Shown in pieces: positions 7,704 through 16,148 of a stretch of DNA of 64,000 nt. The stretch covers positions 1 through 64,000 of the forward strand of contig JAAZNF010000099.1 in the NCBI GenBank assembly GCA_012798435.1. Direction: 5' to 3'. How positions within the stretch are numbered: position 1 is the first letter of the stretch; every line of letters begins with the position of its first letter. The DNA comes from Myxococcales bacterium. Its GTDB lineage: Bacteria; Myxococcota; B64-G9. A program made the translations under genes and the position numbers. The notes beneath the pieces were generated by a model. That model saw nothing but the letters and a program-made list of their open reading frames with translations, was not told the origin of the DNA and did no database searches.

Positions 7704-8009
7704 TCAAGCGGGTTCGGATTGACCTCGGCACATTCTGTGTCTCGAATATCGAATTTGAACCACACCAAGGCCCAATAGCCCGAGCCACAGGCCTCTTTGG
7801 GCGCCCGCAACCATGTCGCATCCCCCGACGTCATCGCAATCAGACAGGATGTTTTGTATGCCTTTTTCTTCTAAAAACCCGAGGCAATCTGAACTCTCCA
7901 GCGCGGCAACCAGATCCGTCGGATGGATTCCCGCAAAGCCCTTGTTTTTCTCGCAGAGGATGAGACCTTCTTCTACCATCGCGTACGCAAGTAGCTCGTG
8001 CTTGTTCAC
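7704..8009 (-). CDS. Hypothetical protein, possibly a remnant
   Basis: An open frame of 101 residues with a GTG start at 8009. The first 60 residues look protein-like (balanced charge, HELLAYAMVEEGLILCEKNK, LVAALESSDCLGFLEEKG) and use codons more evenly than neighbouring high-GC genes. The last 40 are Gly/Arg-rich and unconvincing. There is no clear ribosome-binding site. It lies in the AT-richer island next to a broken gene, so it may be the end of a decayed gene. No family recognised. Confidence 0.3.
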   Translation of the reverse strand: MNKHELLAYAMVEEGLILCEKNKGFAGIHPTDLVAALESSDCLGFLEEKGIQNILSDCDDVGGCDMVAGAQRGLWLGLLGLGVVQIRYSRHRMCRGQSEPA

Positions 8010-8076
8010 GTCTGCAAGATGGGCGCTTCTCTATTGTCTGCATCCCCTGCTGTCGCAAATTTCATTTGGTCTACAA

Positions 8077-8367
8077 TCAGCATCCGTTGGCATCGCATGA
8101 GCCCGAATCAATCACCTCGCTCCCCCAAGAAGCCTTAATTGTTGGCTCGTAAACAAACCCAATAGTTTCTATCCTCACCCATCCAATCGCATCTGCTGCT
8201 CTTGCCCATGCACATACGTCACCGCCGTAATTTGTGTCGCACTCATATGTCGATGCAATAGCGGGTAACATATTGTGCGGTGCGCCATCAGTCTTGCTGC
8301 AGGAATAAATAGCCAGCGAGTGAGAGATAATAACCGCTATTATACAGCACTGAAAAGCATTGTTCAT
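8077..8367 (-). CDS. Small Cys-rich lipoprotein
   Basis: 96 residues with a lipoprotein signal peptide: MNNAFQCCIIAVIISHSLAI ending in the lipobox-like AIYSC (Cys23). The mature part of about 74 residues has four cysteines (ECDTN, DVCAW, GSCDANGC), which suggests disulfides. The start has a strong GGAGG site 7 bases upstream. The gene begins 15 bp after the stop of the broken secreted gene and was probably co-transcribed with it. Codon use is AT-rich compared with genes on either side, a sign of transfer. Function unknown. Confidence 0.65.
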   Translation of the reverse strand: MNNAFQCCIIAVIISHSLAIYSCSKTDGAPHNMLPAIASTYECDTNYGGDVCAWARAADAIGWVRIETIGFVYEPTIKASWGSEVIDSGSCDANGC

Positions 8368-8382
8368 GTTAATGCCTCCTTT

Positions 8383-9837
8383 TTACTTTTTCTTGGCATA
8401 TACAAGGTACTGATTGTATGCTTCGAGATAACTTATGACAGATGGAGCCACGTCGTTATACGGAAGGCAACAAGAGAAATTCCACGCTGTTCCATCAACT
8501 GAGCGATATACTTCCAAAGACTGGCCAGATCTCGCGGGCCTGATTGCTATATAAAAGAAACTAGATCTTCTATCATACCACAAGGCAATATCAGATGTCG
8601 TTCTTATATTGCTGCCTATTTGCCTATATCCGGGCTCAAAGACAACGCTATAGCTATTGCCTGACTTATATGCGTAGAAAAAACTTGTCCTTACCTCGTA
8701 TAGCTTATCGGAATGGTCAACATATGCTATAATGCAGTCATAGTAAGATCCGACACCATATGCCTTGCAAGCAACTCCCGGGCCAACAGAAGATTTGTAT
8801 CCTGTGTAAATAGGTGTTGGTATTCGATAATGATCTGAATATGTTTGCCCAACAACACCAATGGAAAGATACATATTCCTGTCAAGGTTGACGTTTCCTC
8901 GATCCATGTTGACCCATGCTATTGCAGTTGCGAGTGCCTGGCTCCAATCGTCCCATCCTATTGCTATCCTGTGCCCAGAGAACACCATTGAATCGTTTTG
9001 ACACTGGAGCCAAGAAGACATTTCATTGCACTTGTGAAGAAAAGGGAAACAAATATTGAGATGACAATCGCTCCCCGTTATAATATCTTGATTAAACAAG
9101 TATACTACGTGGTTTCCATCCCATGAATAATTGACTGGCATATCATGATGAGATGTGACAAAAATCTTTTCGAATTCAATATTGTCATCTCTAAATACTC
9201 CTGGAACGGGAGAGGTCCCAATATATCTACTGAATGAATGAACGATCTGGGCATTAGAGGTGCTCCAGCCAGGAGTCCAGACAATCTGAGGCTGGAAAAG
9301 GTCCCATCTCGTTACAACAGAACCTCTTCTCCAGGTTCCACTATCATACCACTCGAAAGGAGATGCTTTGGTTATATTCCAGTCTCCTGAATAGCAACTT
9401 TCGCTTCCAAAAGTGCCGTCATTATTCTACGGTATTGTGCTGTTATATGTTCTGATAACAATCACGGCATTTCTACAGGAGAATGAAAACAAATCGCAGC
9501 AGGCCGGATAAATCATCGCAGGGCTTTCAGATGAATCGTTTTTAAAGACCACAATAGAGTAGTCGATGCCCAAAACGTCGCACTCGATTTGTGAAAAAGG
9601 AAGATCAGTACGAGATGTTGATCCAAGATACCGAAAATATACAGAATTGGACTGCTCGTTCCAGACATCTGCTGCCAACAAAGTTGCATATGTGGCTTGA
9701 TTGCCATTTATTCCTCTGTAGGCCAGATTCTGTTCTGCGGAAAGACTGTTTATCCGATATTCGTTTCTGCTGTCTCTCCGAAAAAAAATAACTAAAAGGA
9801 CTTGTGAGCTCACTGCAGGATTCAACATGTTGTTCAA
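8383..9837 (-). pseudogene. Broken secreted protein gene (in-frame amber, probable frameshift)
   Basis: One reading frame runs from about 9837 to the stop at 8383 with a single interruption, TAG at 9429-9427. Protein-like sequence rich in Trp, Tyr and Gly continues on both sides (before: AVIVIRTYNSTIP; after: NNDGTFGSESCYSGDW). At the 5' end a lipoprotein-type signal (PSFFYCCTSS) lies in a different frame, and the two frames meet at an eight-A run (9781-9788), which points to a frameshift. The C-terminal 350 residues are beta-rich, with repeated Tyr/Trp-containing strands, and could be propeller-like. The N-terminal part faintly recalls the region before the catalytic domain in matrixin-like peptidases, but I see no HExxH. 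No function assigned; sequencing error is possible. Confidence 0.65.
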
Positions 9838-10098
9838 TTGTCGACAAAACGTGGTTGTCGGAACTTGTGCAGCAATAGAAAAAACTGGGAATGAATATCG
9901 TGGCAGCCAGAAAGACGTTGGTAAAAAAAGGAAATATTATGAATGCCGCGTTGCGGCCGACCCCCCCCCCACACACACCGCCCCTCTCTTTTAAATCCAT
10001 GTGCCCCAAGCCGAATGCCCGACAGATACGCATCATTTGGTCCCCCCGTGGGTTCTTCAACTGCTGGAGTGATGGTAGCGCGCAGAAAAAAGGGTGTC

Positions 10099-10161
10099 AG
10101 GAAACCGGTGGGGACAGGCCCCATGGTTCCCATGGTTCCCCTCGCTTCCCCACGGTTTCCT
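10099..10161. repeat. Long intergenic hairpin containing a GGGGACAGGCCC motif
   Basis: AGGAAACCGGTGGGGA (10099-10114) pairs with TCCCCACGGTTTCCT (10147-10161) with one bulged G. The loop of about 32 bases contains CCATGGTTCC followed by CATGGTTCCCC, a short tandem. The 12-mer GGGGACAGGCCC (10110-10121) also occurs on the minus strand at 47053-47064. Such palindromes are typical of REP-like or short mobile repeats. Confidence 0.6.
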
Positions 10162-10178
10162 CGAATATCGTACCTAAG

Positions 10179-10207
10179 TTGACACCCGTGGTGACGGGGT
10201 GTAAAAC
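10179..10207 (+). promoter_or_regulatory. Candidate sigma-70 promoter of malic enzyme gene
   Basis: TTGACA (10179-10184), 17-base spacer, TAAAAC (10202-10207). The -35 box is perfect and the -10 box matches four of six positions. It is placed 36 bp before the chosen start codon. Confidence 0.4.
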
Positions 10208-10243
10208 CCCGGCGAAAATCAATCCTAACCTGGGAGCGTGCTC

Positions 10244-11722
10244 ATGCCCGCCAAGAAGACCCGAAAGAACATCCGCGCCGGCAGGAAGGGAAAGCCCGCA
10301 CGCAAGCCGGCCAAGGTGCGCCGCAGAAAGCCCGCCCGCAAGGTTTCGCCGCGAATCCAAAAGGCGGCCCCGGCCCCCGTCCCCGAGGAGCGCCTCACCA
10401 AGGAACAGCTCATCGAGCGGGCCAAGAAGCCCGGCCTGGAGGCCATGCGGCTGCACCCCTTCTACCGCGGCAAGATCGAGGTGGTGGCCAAGTGCTGTAT
10501 CCGGGATCTCTCCGACTTCGCCATCTGGTACACCCCGGGCGTGGCCGAGCCCTGCAAGGACATCGCGGCTCACCCGGAAAAGGTCTGGGAGCACACCATC
10601 AAGGGCAACACCATCGCGGTGGTCTCCGACGGCACGCGGGTGCTCGGCCTCGGCGACATCGGGCCCGAGGCGGCCATGCCGGTGATGGAGGGCAAGGGGC
10701 TCATCTTCAAGTACCTGGGCGGGGTGGACGCGGTGCCCATCTGCCTGGGGACGAAGGACCCGGACCAGATCATCCAGGCGGTCAAGTGGCTACAGCCCTC
10801 GTTCGGCGGCTTCAACCTGGAGGACATCGCCAAGCCCAAGTGCTTCCGCATCCTCGACACGCTGCGGCGCGAGTGCCACGTACCGGTGTGGCACGACGAC
10901 CAGCAGGGCACCGCGGCGGTGACCGTGGCCGGGCTGGTGAACGCCCTCAAGGTGGTGGGCAAGGCCATCGACCAGGTGAAGCTGGTGCTGAACGGCGCCG
11001 GCGCGGCCAACATCCGCATCGCCCACCTGTGCCTGCAGGCGGGGGTCAAGGGCGAGAACATGCTGATCTGCGACTCCAAGGGCGCCCTGCACGCCGGCCG
11101 CACCGAGCTGGCCCAGACCGAGCCCGAGAAGTGGGCGCTGGTCCATCTCACCAACCCCCAGGGCTTCACCGGCGTGTTGCCGGAGGCCCTGCGCGGGGCG
11201 GACGTGCTCATCTCGCTGTCCAAGTCGGGCCCGGACGTCATCCACAAGGACTGGGTGGCCGGCATGGCCGAGGGCTCCGTCGTGTTCGTGTGCGCGAACC
11301 CGGTGCCCGAGATCTGGCCCTGGGAGGCCAAGGAAGCCGGCGCGCGGGTGGTGGCCACCGGGCGCTCCGACTTCCCCAACCAGGTCAACAACTCCATGGG
11401 ATTCCCCGGCATCTTCCGCGGCACCCTGGACGTGCGCGCGCGCACCATCACCGACGAGATGTGCCTGGAGGCCGCGCTGGAGCTGGCCCGCTGCGCCGAG
11501 GACCGGGGCCTGCGGGACGACTACCTGCTCCCCACCATGGACGACTGGGAGGTGTTCCCGCGCGAGGCCGCAGCGGTGGGCATGAAGGCCATCGAGCAGG
11601 GCGTGGCCGGCATCACCAACGTCACCCGCTCGGACCTTTTGCGCATGGCCGAGAAGACCATCCGGCGCGCCCGCGGCGAGATCAAGCTGTTGCAGAAGGA
11701 AGGCATCATCAAGATGCCCTGA
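10244..11722 (+). CDS. NAD(P)-dependent malic enzyme with basic N-terminal tail
   Basis: 492 residues. The enzyme part starts near residue 60 and has the malic-enzyme N-terminal signature (FAIWYTPGVAEPCKDIAAHP), the metal/substrate region (VPVWHDDQQGTAAVTVAGL) and the Rossmann motif (LNGAGAANIRIAHLCL). The closing NNSMGFPGIFRGTLDVRA is also characteristic. It decarboxylates malate to pyruvate in the cytoplasm. Single-domain bacterial enzymes are usually about 400-440 residues. The extra N-terminal stretch of roughly 50 residues is almost pure Lys/Arg/Ala/Pro (KKTRKNIRAGRKGKPARKPA), like a histone H1 tail. There is no phosphotransacetylase domain at the C-terminus. ATG 10244 is preferred, with TGGGAG 7 bases upstream; GTG 10238 is the alternative. 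Confidence 0.93.
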   Translation: MPAKKTRKNIRAGRKGKPARKPAKVRRRKPARKVSPRIQKAAPAPVPEERLTKEQLIERAKKPGLEAMRLHPFYRGKIEVVAKCCIRDLSDFAIWYTPGVAEPCKDIAAHPEKVWEHTIKGNTIAVVSDGTRVLGLGDIGPEAAMPVMEGKGLIFKYLGGVDAVPICLGTKDPDQIIQAVKWLQPSFGGFNLEDIAKPKCFRILDTLRRECHVPVWHDDQQGTAAVTVAGLVNALKVVGKAIDQVKLVLNGAGAANIRIAHLCLQAGVKGENMLICDSKGALHAGRTELAQTEPEKWALVHLTNPQGFTGVLPEALRGADVLISLSKSGPDVIHKDWVAGMAEGSVVFVCANPVPEIWPWEAKEAGARVVATGRSDFPNQVNNSMGFPGIFRGTLDVRARTITDEMCLEAALELARCAEDRGLRDDYLLPTMDDWEVFPREAAAVGMKAIEQGVAGITNVTRSDLLRMAEKTIRRARGEIKLLQKEGIIKMP

Positions 11723-11799
11723 CCCGCCCGCGGCCACACACCTCTCAACAATACCGTAAGCCGCCGCGCCATGTCGCCAATATACGCGGCGCGCAGCGC

Positions 11800-12354
11800 T
11801 CACTCGCCTTCTCGCCGGTAGATGAACACCGCCGTGTCGCCGTAGATCTTGTGCTTGGCGAGACCCAGCCCGCCCACCCGTTCGGGGAGCGCGGCTCCCT
11901 TCTCGGCTTCCGCCACCACCACGCCCGCCGGCGCCACCCACTCGCCGCTCGTGATGGCCGAAAGCGCCTCTTGCGCGAGCCCCTGCCGGTAGGGCGGGTC
12001 GAGCAGGATGAGCGCGAACGGCCGGTCCGGGTCCGTCCCCGAAAGGAAGCGCGCCACGTCCGCGCGCGCGATACGGGCGCGGTCGAGCAGGCGGCAGGTT
12101 TCGAGGTTGCGGCGGATGACGGCGGCGGCGGCGGGAGCGCTCTCCACGAACACGGCCCGCTCGCACCCGCGCGACAGGGCCTCGATGCCGAGTGCGCCGG
12201 TGCCGGCGAAGAGATCGAGGACGCGGCCCGAGAGCGGCCCGGGGCCCAGCAGATCGAAGATGGCCTCGCGCACCCGATCGGAGGTGGGCCGCACATCTGA
12301 AGCTTTCGGGCCGAAGAGACGCCGCCCGCGCAGCTCGCCGCCGACGATCCTCAT
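11800..12354 (-). CDS. rsmD: 16S rRNA (guanine-966 N2)-methyltransferase RsmD
   Basis: 184 residues, a Rossmann-type SAM methyltransferase. The N-terminus MRIVGGELRGRRL is diagnostic of RsmD, followed by RPTSDRVREAIFDLL, the SAM-binding LDLFAGTGALGIEALSRG and the catalytic LLDPPY. It methylates the exocyclic amine of G966 in helix 31 of 16S rRNA. I chose ATG 12354 over an ATG seven codons upstream because GAGGAAGG lies directly before it. The start is 13 bp after the stop of the unknown gene at 12368, so they form a two-gene operon. It converges on the malic enzyme gene. Confidence 0.95.
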   Translation of the reverse strand: MRIVGGELRGRRLFGPKASDVRPTSDRVREAIFDLLGPGPLSGRVLDLFAGTGALGIEALSRGCERAVFVESAPAAAAVIRRNLETCRLLDRARIARADVARFLSGTDPDRPFALILLDPPYRQGLAQEALSAITSGEWVAPAGVVVAEAEKGAALPERVGGLGLAKHKIYGDTAVFIYRREGE

Positions 12355-12367
12355 GGGATGGCCTTCC

Positions 12368-13276
12368 TCAGGCAACGCTCAGGAGCCGGGCGCTCTGCGA
12401 GAGCCCGAGGAAGGAGATGGCCTCGACGCATTCGAGGTAGGCGCCGGCCTCCTCGACCTCCGGCCGGGAGGGGCCCGTGCCGCCCCGGAGGCGGAGCAGG
12501 CGGTCGTCACCCCACAGCGCCCGCACCCCGGCCTCCGCCAGGCCCTGGCCGCGCATGCGCTGGTTCGGCGGAAGGCAGTCCAGGGCCACCCCGGCGGGTG
12601 CGACCAGCGGTGCCAGGCGCCCGGCGGCGCCAAGGTCGTCCAGGTCGCCCGCTCCCGAACTCAGCCACAAAAGGTCCGGCAGCACGCCCTGGGCGCGCAG
12701 CAGGCGCAACACCTCCAGCACCGGAGCCTCGGTGCCGGGCGCGACGCCAAGGCGCAACACGACGCACAGCTCGAGCTCCAGCCCCGGGCCCAGCAGGCGG
12801 ACCGCGGCGTCCACCCGCTCCGCCGCCGGCGGGGTGCCGAGATCCACCCCGAAGGAGGTGAACCCCGACTCCAGGCAGGACTCGAAGAGCCAGGCCACCG
12901 CCCGGCCCGCCTCGCTGTCCAGCGTGTCGAACGGCGGCGCCTGGACGTGCAGACAGAAAGGTGGCGGCTCGTCCATCTCGGCCGCGGCCTGGAGAAAGGC
13001 GTCCATCCAGCTCGCCGGGGCGTGCTCGCGGCGTAGCTCCGCCAGATCGGCCCGCGGCGGGGCCAGCACCGCCCCGGTCATGGCGCGCCGGTGGCAGGCG
13101 GCCAGCAGCAGCGCGCGGGCCTGGGCCGGGGAGGCGATGCGCGGGGCCCACAGCACCGCGGCGGACTCGGCGCAGGCGTCCAGCAGGGTGCGGCCGTTGA
13201 GGAGCGGCACCCGGCTCTCGGCCCCCAGCCGGTGCATCACATGAACGGGTCGAAGATCGAGAAGGCCCTGGTCCAT
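12368..13276 (-). CDS. Hypothetical protein upstream of rsmD
   Basis: 302 residues, soluble, no signal peptide. It alternates hydrophobic strands and helices (ALLLAACHRRAMTGAVLAPP, GFTSFGVDLGTPP, LELELCVVLRLGVAPGTEAP, LPDLLWLSSGAGDLDDL), the rhythm expected of a TIM barrel. The pattern recalls the non-catalytic tagatose-bisphosphate aldolase subunits or class II aldolases, but I see no convincing zinc-binding histidine set, so this is only a structural guess. The start has a GGAGGAG site 3 bases upstream. Co-transcribed with rsmD. Function unknown. Confidence 0.75.
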   Translation of the reverse strand: MDQGLLDLRPVHVMHRLGAESRVPLLNGRTLLDACAESAAVLWAPRIASPAQARALLLAACHRRAMTGAVLAPPRADLAELRREHAPASWMDAFLQAAAEMDEPPPFCLHVQAPPFDTLDSEAGRAVAWLFESCLESGFTSFGVDLGTPPAAERVDAAVRLLGPGLELELCVVLRLGVAPGTEAPVLEVLRLLRAQGVLPDLLWLSSGAGDLDDLGAAGRLAPLVAPAGVALDCLPPNQRMRGQGLAEAGVRALWGDDRLLRLRGGTGPSRPEVEEAGAYLECVEAISFLGLSQSARLLSVA

Positions 13277-13448
13277 CACTCCTCCGCCACGCGGCCTTGC
13301 GGCCTCCAGTCGCAAACAGCGATCGCGCGACCGCTCACGCAGAATTCCTCCACCCAAGATCCACCACCCGCTTCGGATGTGCTGGGTCCCCGGTGATTCT
13401 CGCCCGCGCACGGATCGACGTCCCGTGCCTGCCGGGTTCGCCGAGTCT

Positions 13449-14843
13449 CTACGGCGTGGGGTCGCAGACGTCGCCGATGCCGTCCCCGTCGCGATCCTCT
13501 TGCTTGGCGTTGGCTACGTCAGGGCAGTTGTCGTCGCACTTCTTGGTGGCGCCGCTGCGGCAGGGGTTGTCCCCTTCCACACCGGATCCATCGCCGTCCT
13601 CGCGGATGCCGTCGCCGTCCTTGTCGGGATCGCACACGTCGCCCAGGCTGTCGTTGTCCATGTCGCGCTGGTTGGGGTTGGCGATCCTGGGGCAGTTGTC
13701 GCTGCCGCGGCAGGTCTTCTGGCGTCCGTTGCAGAAGCCGGAGGTCCGGCCCGGGGTGCAGTAGCCGTCGCCGTCCTCGTCCGGGTCGCACGGGTTGCCG
13801 CAGCCGTCGCCGTCGAGGTCGCCGTTTTCGGCGTTGGCCAGGTCGGGGCACAGATCGCAGGCGTCGCCGAACTTGTCGCTATCGCGGTTCGCCTGGTTGC
13901 CCAGCAAGAGCTCGCCCGGGGTGGTGACGCCGTCGCCGTCCGCATCGCAGTTCTTGGCGAAGGCCGGGTTCTGACACTCGATGCCGTTGGCTTGGCTGGG
14001 GCAGTTGTCGCAGTTGTCGCCCACGCCGTCCCAGTCGGAGTCGATCTGGTACCGCACCTTGTTGTTGGCGCCGGCCAGCTCCAGCGCCATGCGCGGTTCG
14101 AACTTGCAGAAACCGATCTCGCTGGTGCAGGACCACTTGCCCGAGCAGGCGGGCCGGGGGAGGCAGGTGCCGCTCATGATGTCGCAGTTTTCACTCACGA
14201 GACTCGGGCAGGTGTCGTTGGTGCCGTCATTGTTCTTGGTGCAGGAGATCTTGCGTTGCAGAGCCCGGCACTCGACGCAGCCCTGGGCGTTCAGGTTGTA
14301 TCCATCGGCATAGCTGTAGTAGCAGAACTTCGGCGAGGGGGAGGCGCTCGGGAAACAGGCCTCGCAGGTGTTCGCGTCCGGGGTGACGTCCTCGCACAGC
14401 TCCCAATCGCGGCGGGCGCTCTTCTGCTCGGCGCTGAGCGGGCAACAGGCGTCCCGCACGAAGCAGGCGAAGCGCCGCAGCAGCTCGGAGTTGTTCGCCG
14501 CCGGGCAGTTGTCGTCACAGTCATCGAGCACTGTCTCGTACACGTTCTCGAACCCGGTGTCCGGGTTCTTCACCACGTGCACGCCGCAGCGCCGGTTGAC
14601 GGTCGAGCCGTCGAAGTCCCCGTCCTCGGGGATGCCATCCATGTCGTTGTCCACGCCGCAGTTGCCCGACTTCGTCTCGTAGTCCTTGCCCATGACGTAC
14701 AGCTCGCCCTTGATGCACACCATGCCTTCCAGGCAGTCGGAGTCCTGAAGGCACTCATCGCCCGTGCCGCCGCGGCATCCGGCGGCGAGCGACATCGACG
14801 ACGCGGCGAGAAGGGCGCACAGTATCGCTCTACCGATTCTCAC
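13449..14843 (-). CDS. Lipoprotein with thrombospondin type 3 calcium-binding repeats
   Basis: 464 residues. The signal peptide ends in the lipobox SLAAGC (Cys23). The middle region is Cys-rich (EGF-like spacing, CRALQRKISC, CLPRPACSGKWSC). The C-terminal 180 residues contain several Asp-rich repeats of the type DxDxDGxGDxCD followed by NCP (DSDWDGVGDNCDNCP, DGDGIGDVCDPTP), the thrombospondin type 3 fold, which binds many calcium ions. It is probably anchored to the outer membrane and exposed; the partner is unknown. The start is GTG (14843) with AGGAGG 6 bases upstream. Transcribed divergently from the outer-membrane protein at 15071. Confidence 0.88.
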   Translation of the reverse strand: MRIGRAILCALLAASSMSLAAGCRGGTGDECLQDSDCLEGMVCIKGELYVMGKDYETKSGNCGVDNDMDGIPEDGDFDGSTVNRRCGVHVVKNPDTGFENVYETVLDDCDDNCPAANNSELLRRFACFVRDACCPLSAEQKSARRDWELCEDVTPDANTCEACFPSASPSPKFCYYSYADGYNLNAQGCVECRALQRKISCTKNNDGTNDTCPSLVSENCDIMSGTCLPRPACSGKWSCTSEIGFCKFEPRMALELAGANNKVRYQIDSDWDGVGDNCDNCPSQANGIECQNPAFAKNCDADGDGVTTPGELLLGNQANRDSDKFGDACDLCPDLANAENGDLDGDGCGNPCDPDEDGDGYCTPGRTSGFCNGRQKTCRGSDNCPRIANPNQRDMDNDSLGDVCDPDKDGDGIREDGDGSGVEGDNPCRSGATKKCDDNCPDVANAKQEDRDGDGIGDVCDPTP

Positions 14844-14964
14844 GGGTGTCCTCCTTCGGCGCCGTCCGTCACCTGCAAAGGCGGGCGGCAAGACCGAAGC
14901 GCATAGTAGATGCCGCTCGTGCGCCGTGTCAAGGAACAACGCGCGGAAAATACCCAGTTTTTGC

Positions 14965-14991
14965 TTGACTCGTGAACGAGCCGGATATTAT
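14965..14991 (+). promoter_or_regulatory. Candidate sigma-70 promoter of outer-membrane protein gene
   Basis: TTGACT (14965-14970) and TATTAT (14986-14991) are spaced by 15 bases; TTATGA two bases later gives a 17-base spacer. It stands about 80 bp before the ATG at 15071, in an AT-richer patch of the 227-bp divergent gap. Confidence 0.4.
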
Positions 14992-15070
14992 GAAGGACCA
15001 GCCTTCCGGAGGATCCGGTGGGCCTGCGGCGCGATCGCTGGCTTCGACCTGCACCACAGCAGGAGGCGCG

Positions 15071-16120
15071 ATGAGATCCTTTCTTCGACATGGTTTTTCG
15101 ACGGCAATCGTCCTGTGCGGAGTGCTCCTGGGAGGGCTCCCCGCCCGGGGAAGCACCGTGGTGGATGAGGAGAAGGGCATCTACATCGTCGCGCCGAACA
15201 TGACCGAGCCGGCCTGGCTGCGCACCGCCGCGTTCTTCGACGTCTTCATGTTCGACATGCCCAAGGAGCTCTCGCAGCCGTCGCCCCAGGTGGGCCTGTC
15301 GCTCTACCCGTCGTTGCGCTGGTCGCTGTTCGATCGCGTGGAGCTCCTGGTCGGCTTTCCCATGGCGGTGAACCCGGACGGGACGGGAGACCGCGAGGAG
15401 AAGGCCGCCGAGCGCGATCCCACTCTCAAGGACCGCCCCTACTGGGACTCCACCCCGGACTTCGACATGGGTGGCCTGGTGGTGGGCTTGAAGGGCCTGC
15501 TGTGGGGGAAGCCCGGCGAGGACCCGCTGCTGGTGGCCCTGGGCGTGCGGGCCGGCATCCCGCTGGGGGGAAAGTTCGAGAACAGCGTGCTCTTCCCCCG
15601 CACGGCGCCGTTCCACACCAACACCATGCGTTTCGACCCCTTCGTGGCCGTGGCTTACAACCTGGGCCGCTTCACCCCCCAGCTCACCCTGGGTGCCTCG
15701 ATCCGGCTTCAGGACCAGTACTACGATCCGGAGAACCCGCCCGCCGTGGGCGAGCCGCTCAGCGACGGCAAGGGCTACGTGGACGTGACCTTCAGCCTGG
15801 CGCTCCCATGGGCCATGGTGTTCGAGGGCACGGTGGCCATGCTCGAGCTCTCCGGCGCGGTGGGCCCGGATCGGCAGCAGCTCTACCTGACCCCGGGCGT
15901 GACCTTCCTGCCGCGGCGCAGCGCCTTCAACGTGGGCCTGGCCTGCGCCATCCCGCTCATCGACTCCACCCTGCGCGACCAGGAGGCCTTCCGCATCATG
16001 GTGAACTTCAGCTACCGCCTGGACGTGCTGTCCTTGTCGTTCTCCAAGAAGGCGGGCGAGGAATCCCACGAGCCGACCCCCGACTCGACCCCCACCCCTC
16101 CGACGCCGGGCGAGCGGTAG
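15071..16120 (+). CDS. Outer-membrane beta-barrel protein, function unknown
   Basis: 349 residues with a signal peptide (MRSFLRHGFSTAIVLCGVLL, cleavage after ARG-S near residue 30). The mature part has alternating hydrophobic/polar strands with aromatic girdles (VGLSLYPSLRWSLFDRVELL, FDPFVAVAYNLGRFTPQLTLG, FRIMVNFSYRLDVLSLSF), the pattern of an eight- to fourteen-strand barrel. It ends in a Pro/Thr-rich tail. AGGAGG lies 5 bases before the start. The OB/HD hydrolase gene follows 28 bp later on the same strand. No specific channel family is recognised. Confidence 0.75.
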   Translation: MRSFLRHGFSTAIVLCGVLLGGLPARGSTVVDEEKGIYIVAPNMTEPAWLRTAAFFDVFMFDMPKELSQPSPQVGLSLYPSLRWSLFDRVELLVGFPMAVNPDGTGDREEKAAERDPTLKDRPYWDSTPDFDMGGLVVGLKGLLWGKPGEDPLLVALGVRAGIPLGGKFENSVLFPRTAPFHTNTMRFDPFVAVAYNLGRFTPQLTLGASIRLQDQYYDPENPPAVGEPLSDGKGYVDVTFSLALPWAMVFEGTVAMLELSGAVGPDRQQLYLTPGVTFLPRRSAFNVGLACAIPLIDSTLRDQEAFRIMVNFSYRLDVLSLSFSKKAGEESHEPTPDSTPTPPTPGER

Positions 16121-16148
16121 CCGCCTCCTCTTCGGCCCAGGAGCGCGC

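Larger units (their letters stand above)
9838..10243. other. Gap before malic enzyme gene
   Basis: This 406-bp stretch holds, on the minus strand, a possible start of the broken secreted gene (hydrophobic segment encoded near 9870-9945). It also has a run of ten C followed by an AC repeat (9961-9978), a long hairpin (10099-10161) and a candidate promoter (10179-10207). No convincing gene is seen. Confidence 0.5.

Noticed and set aside
9427-9429. Amber codon read as pyrrolysine
   Set aside because: No methylamine methyltransferase context; the gene also shows a probable frameshift, so decay is simpler.
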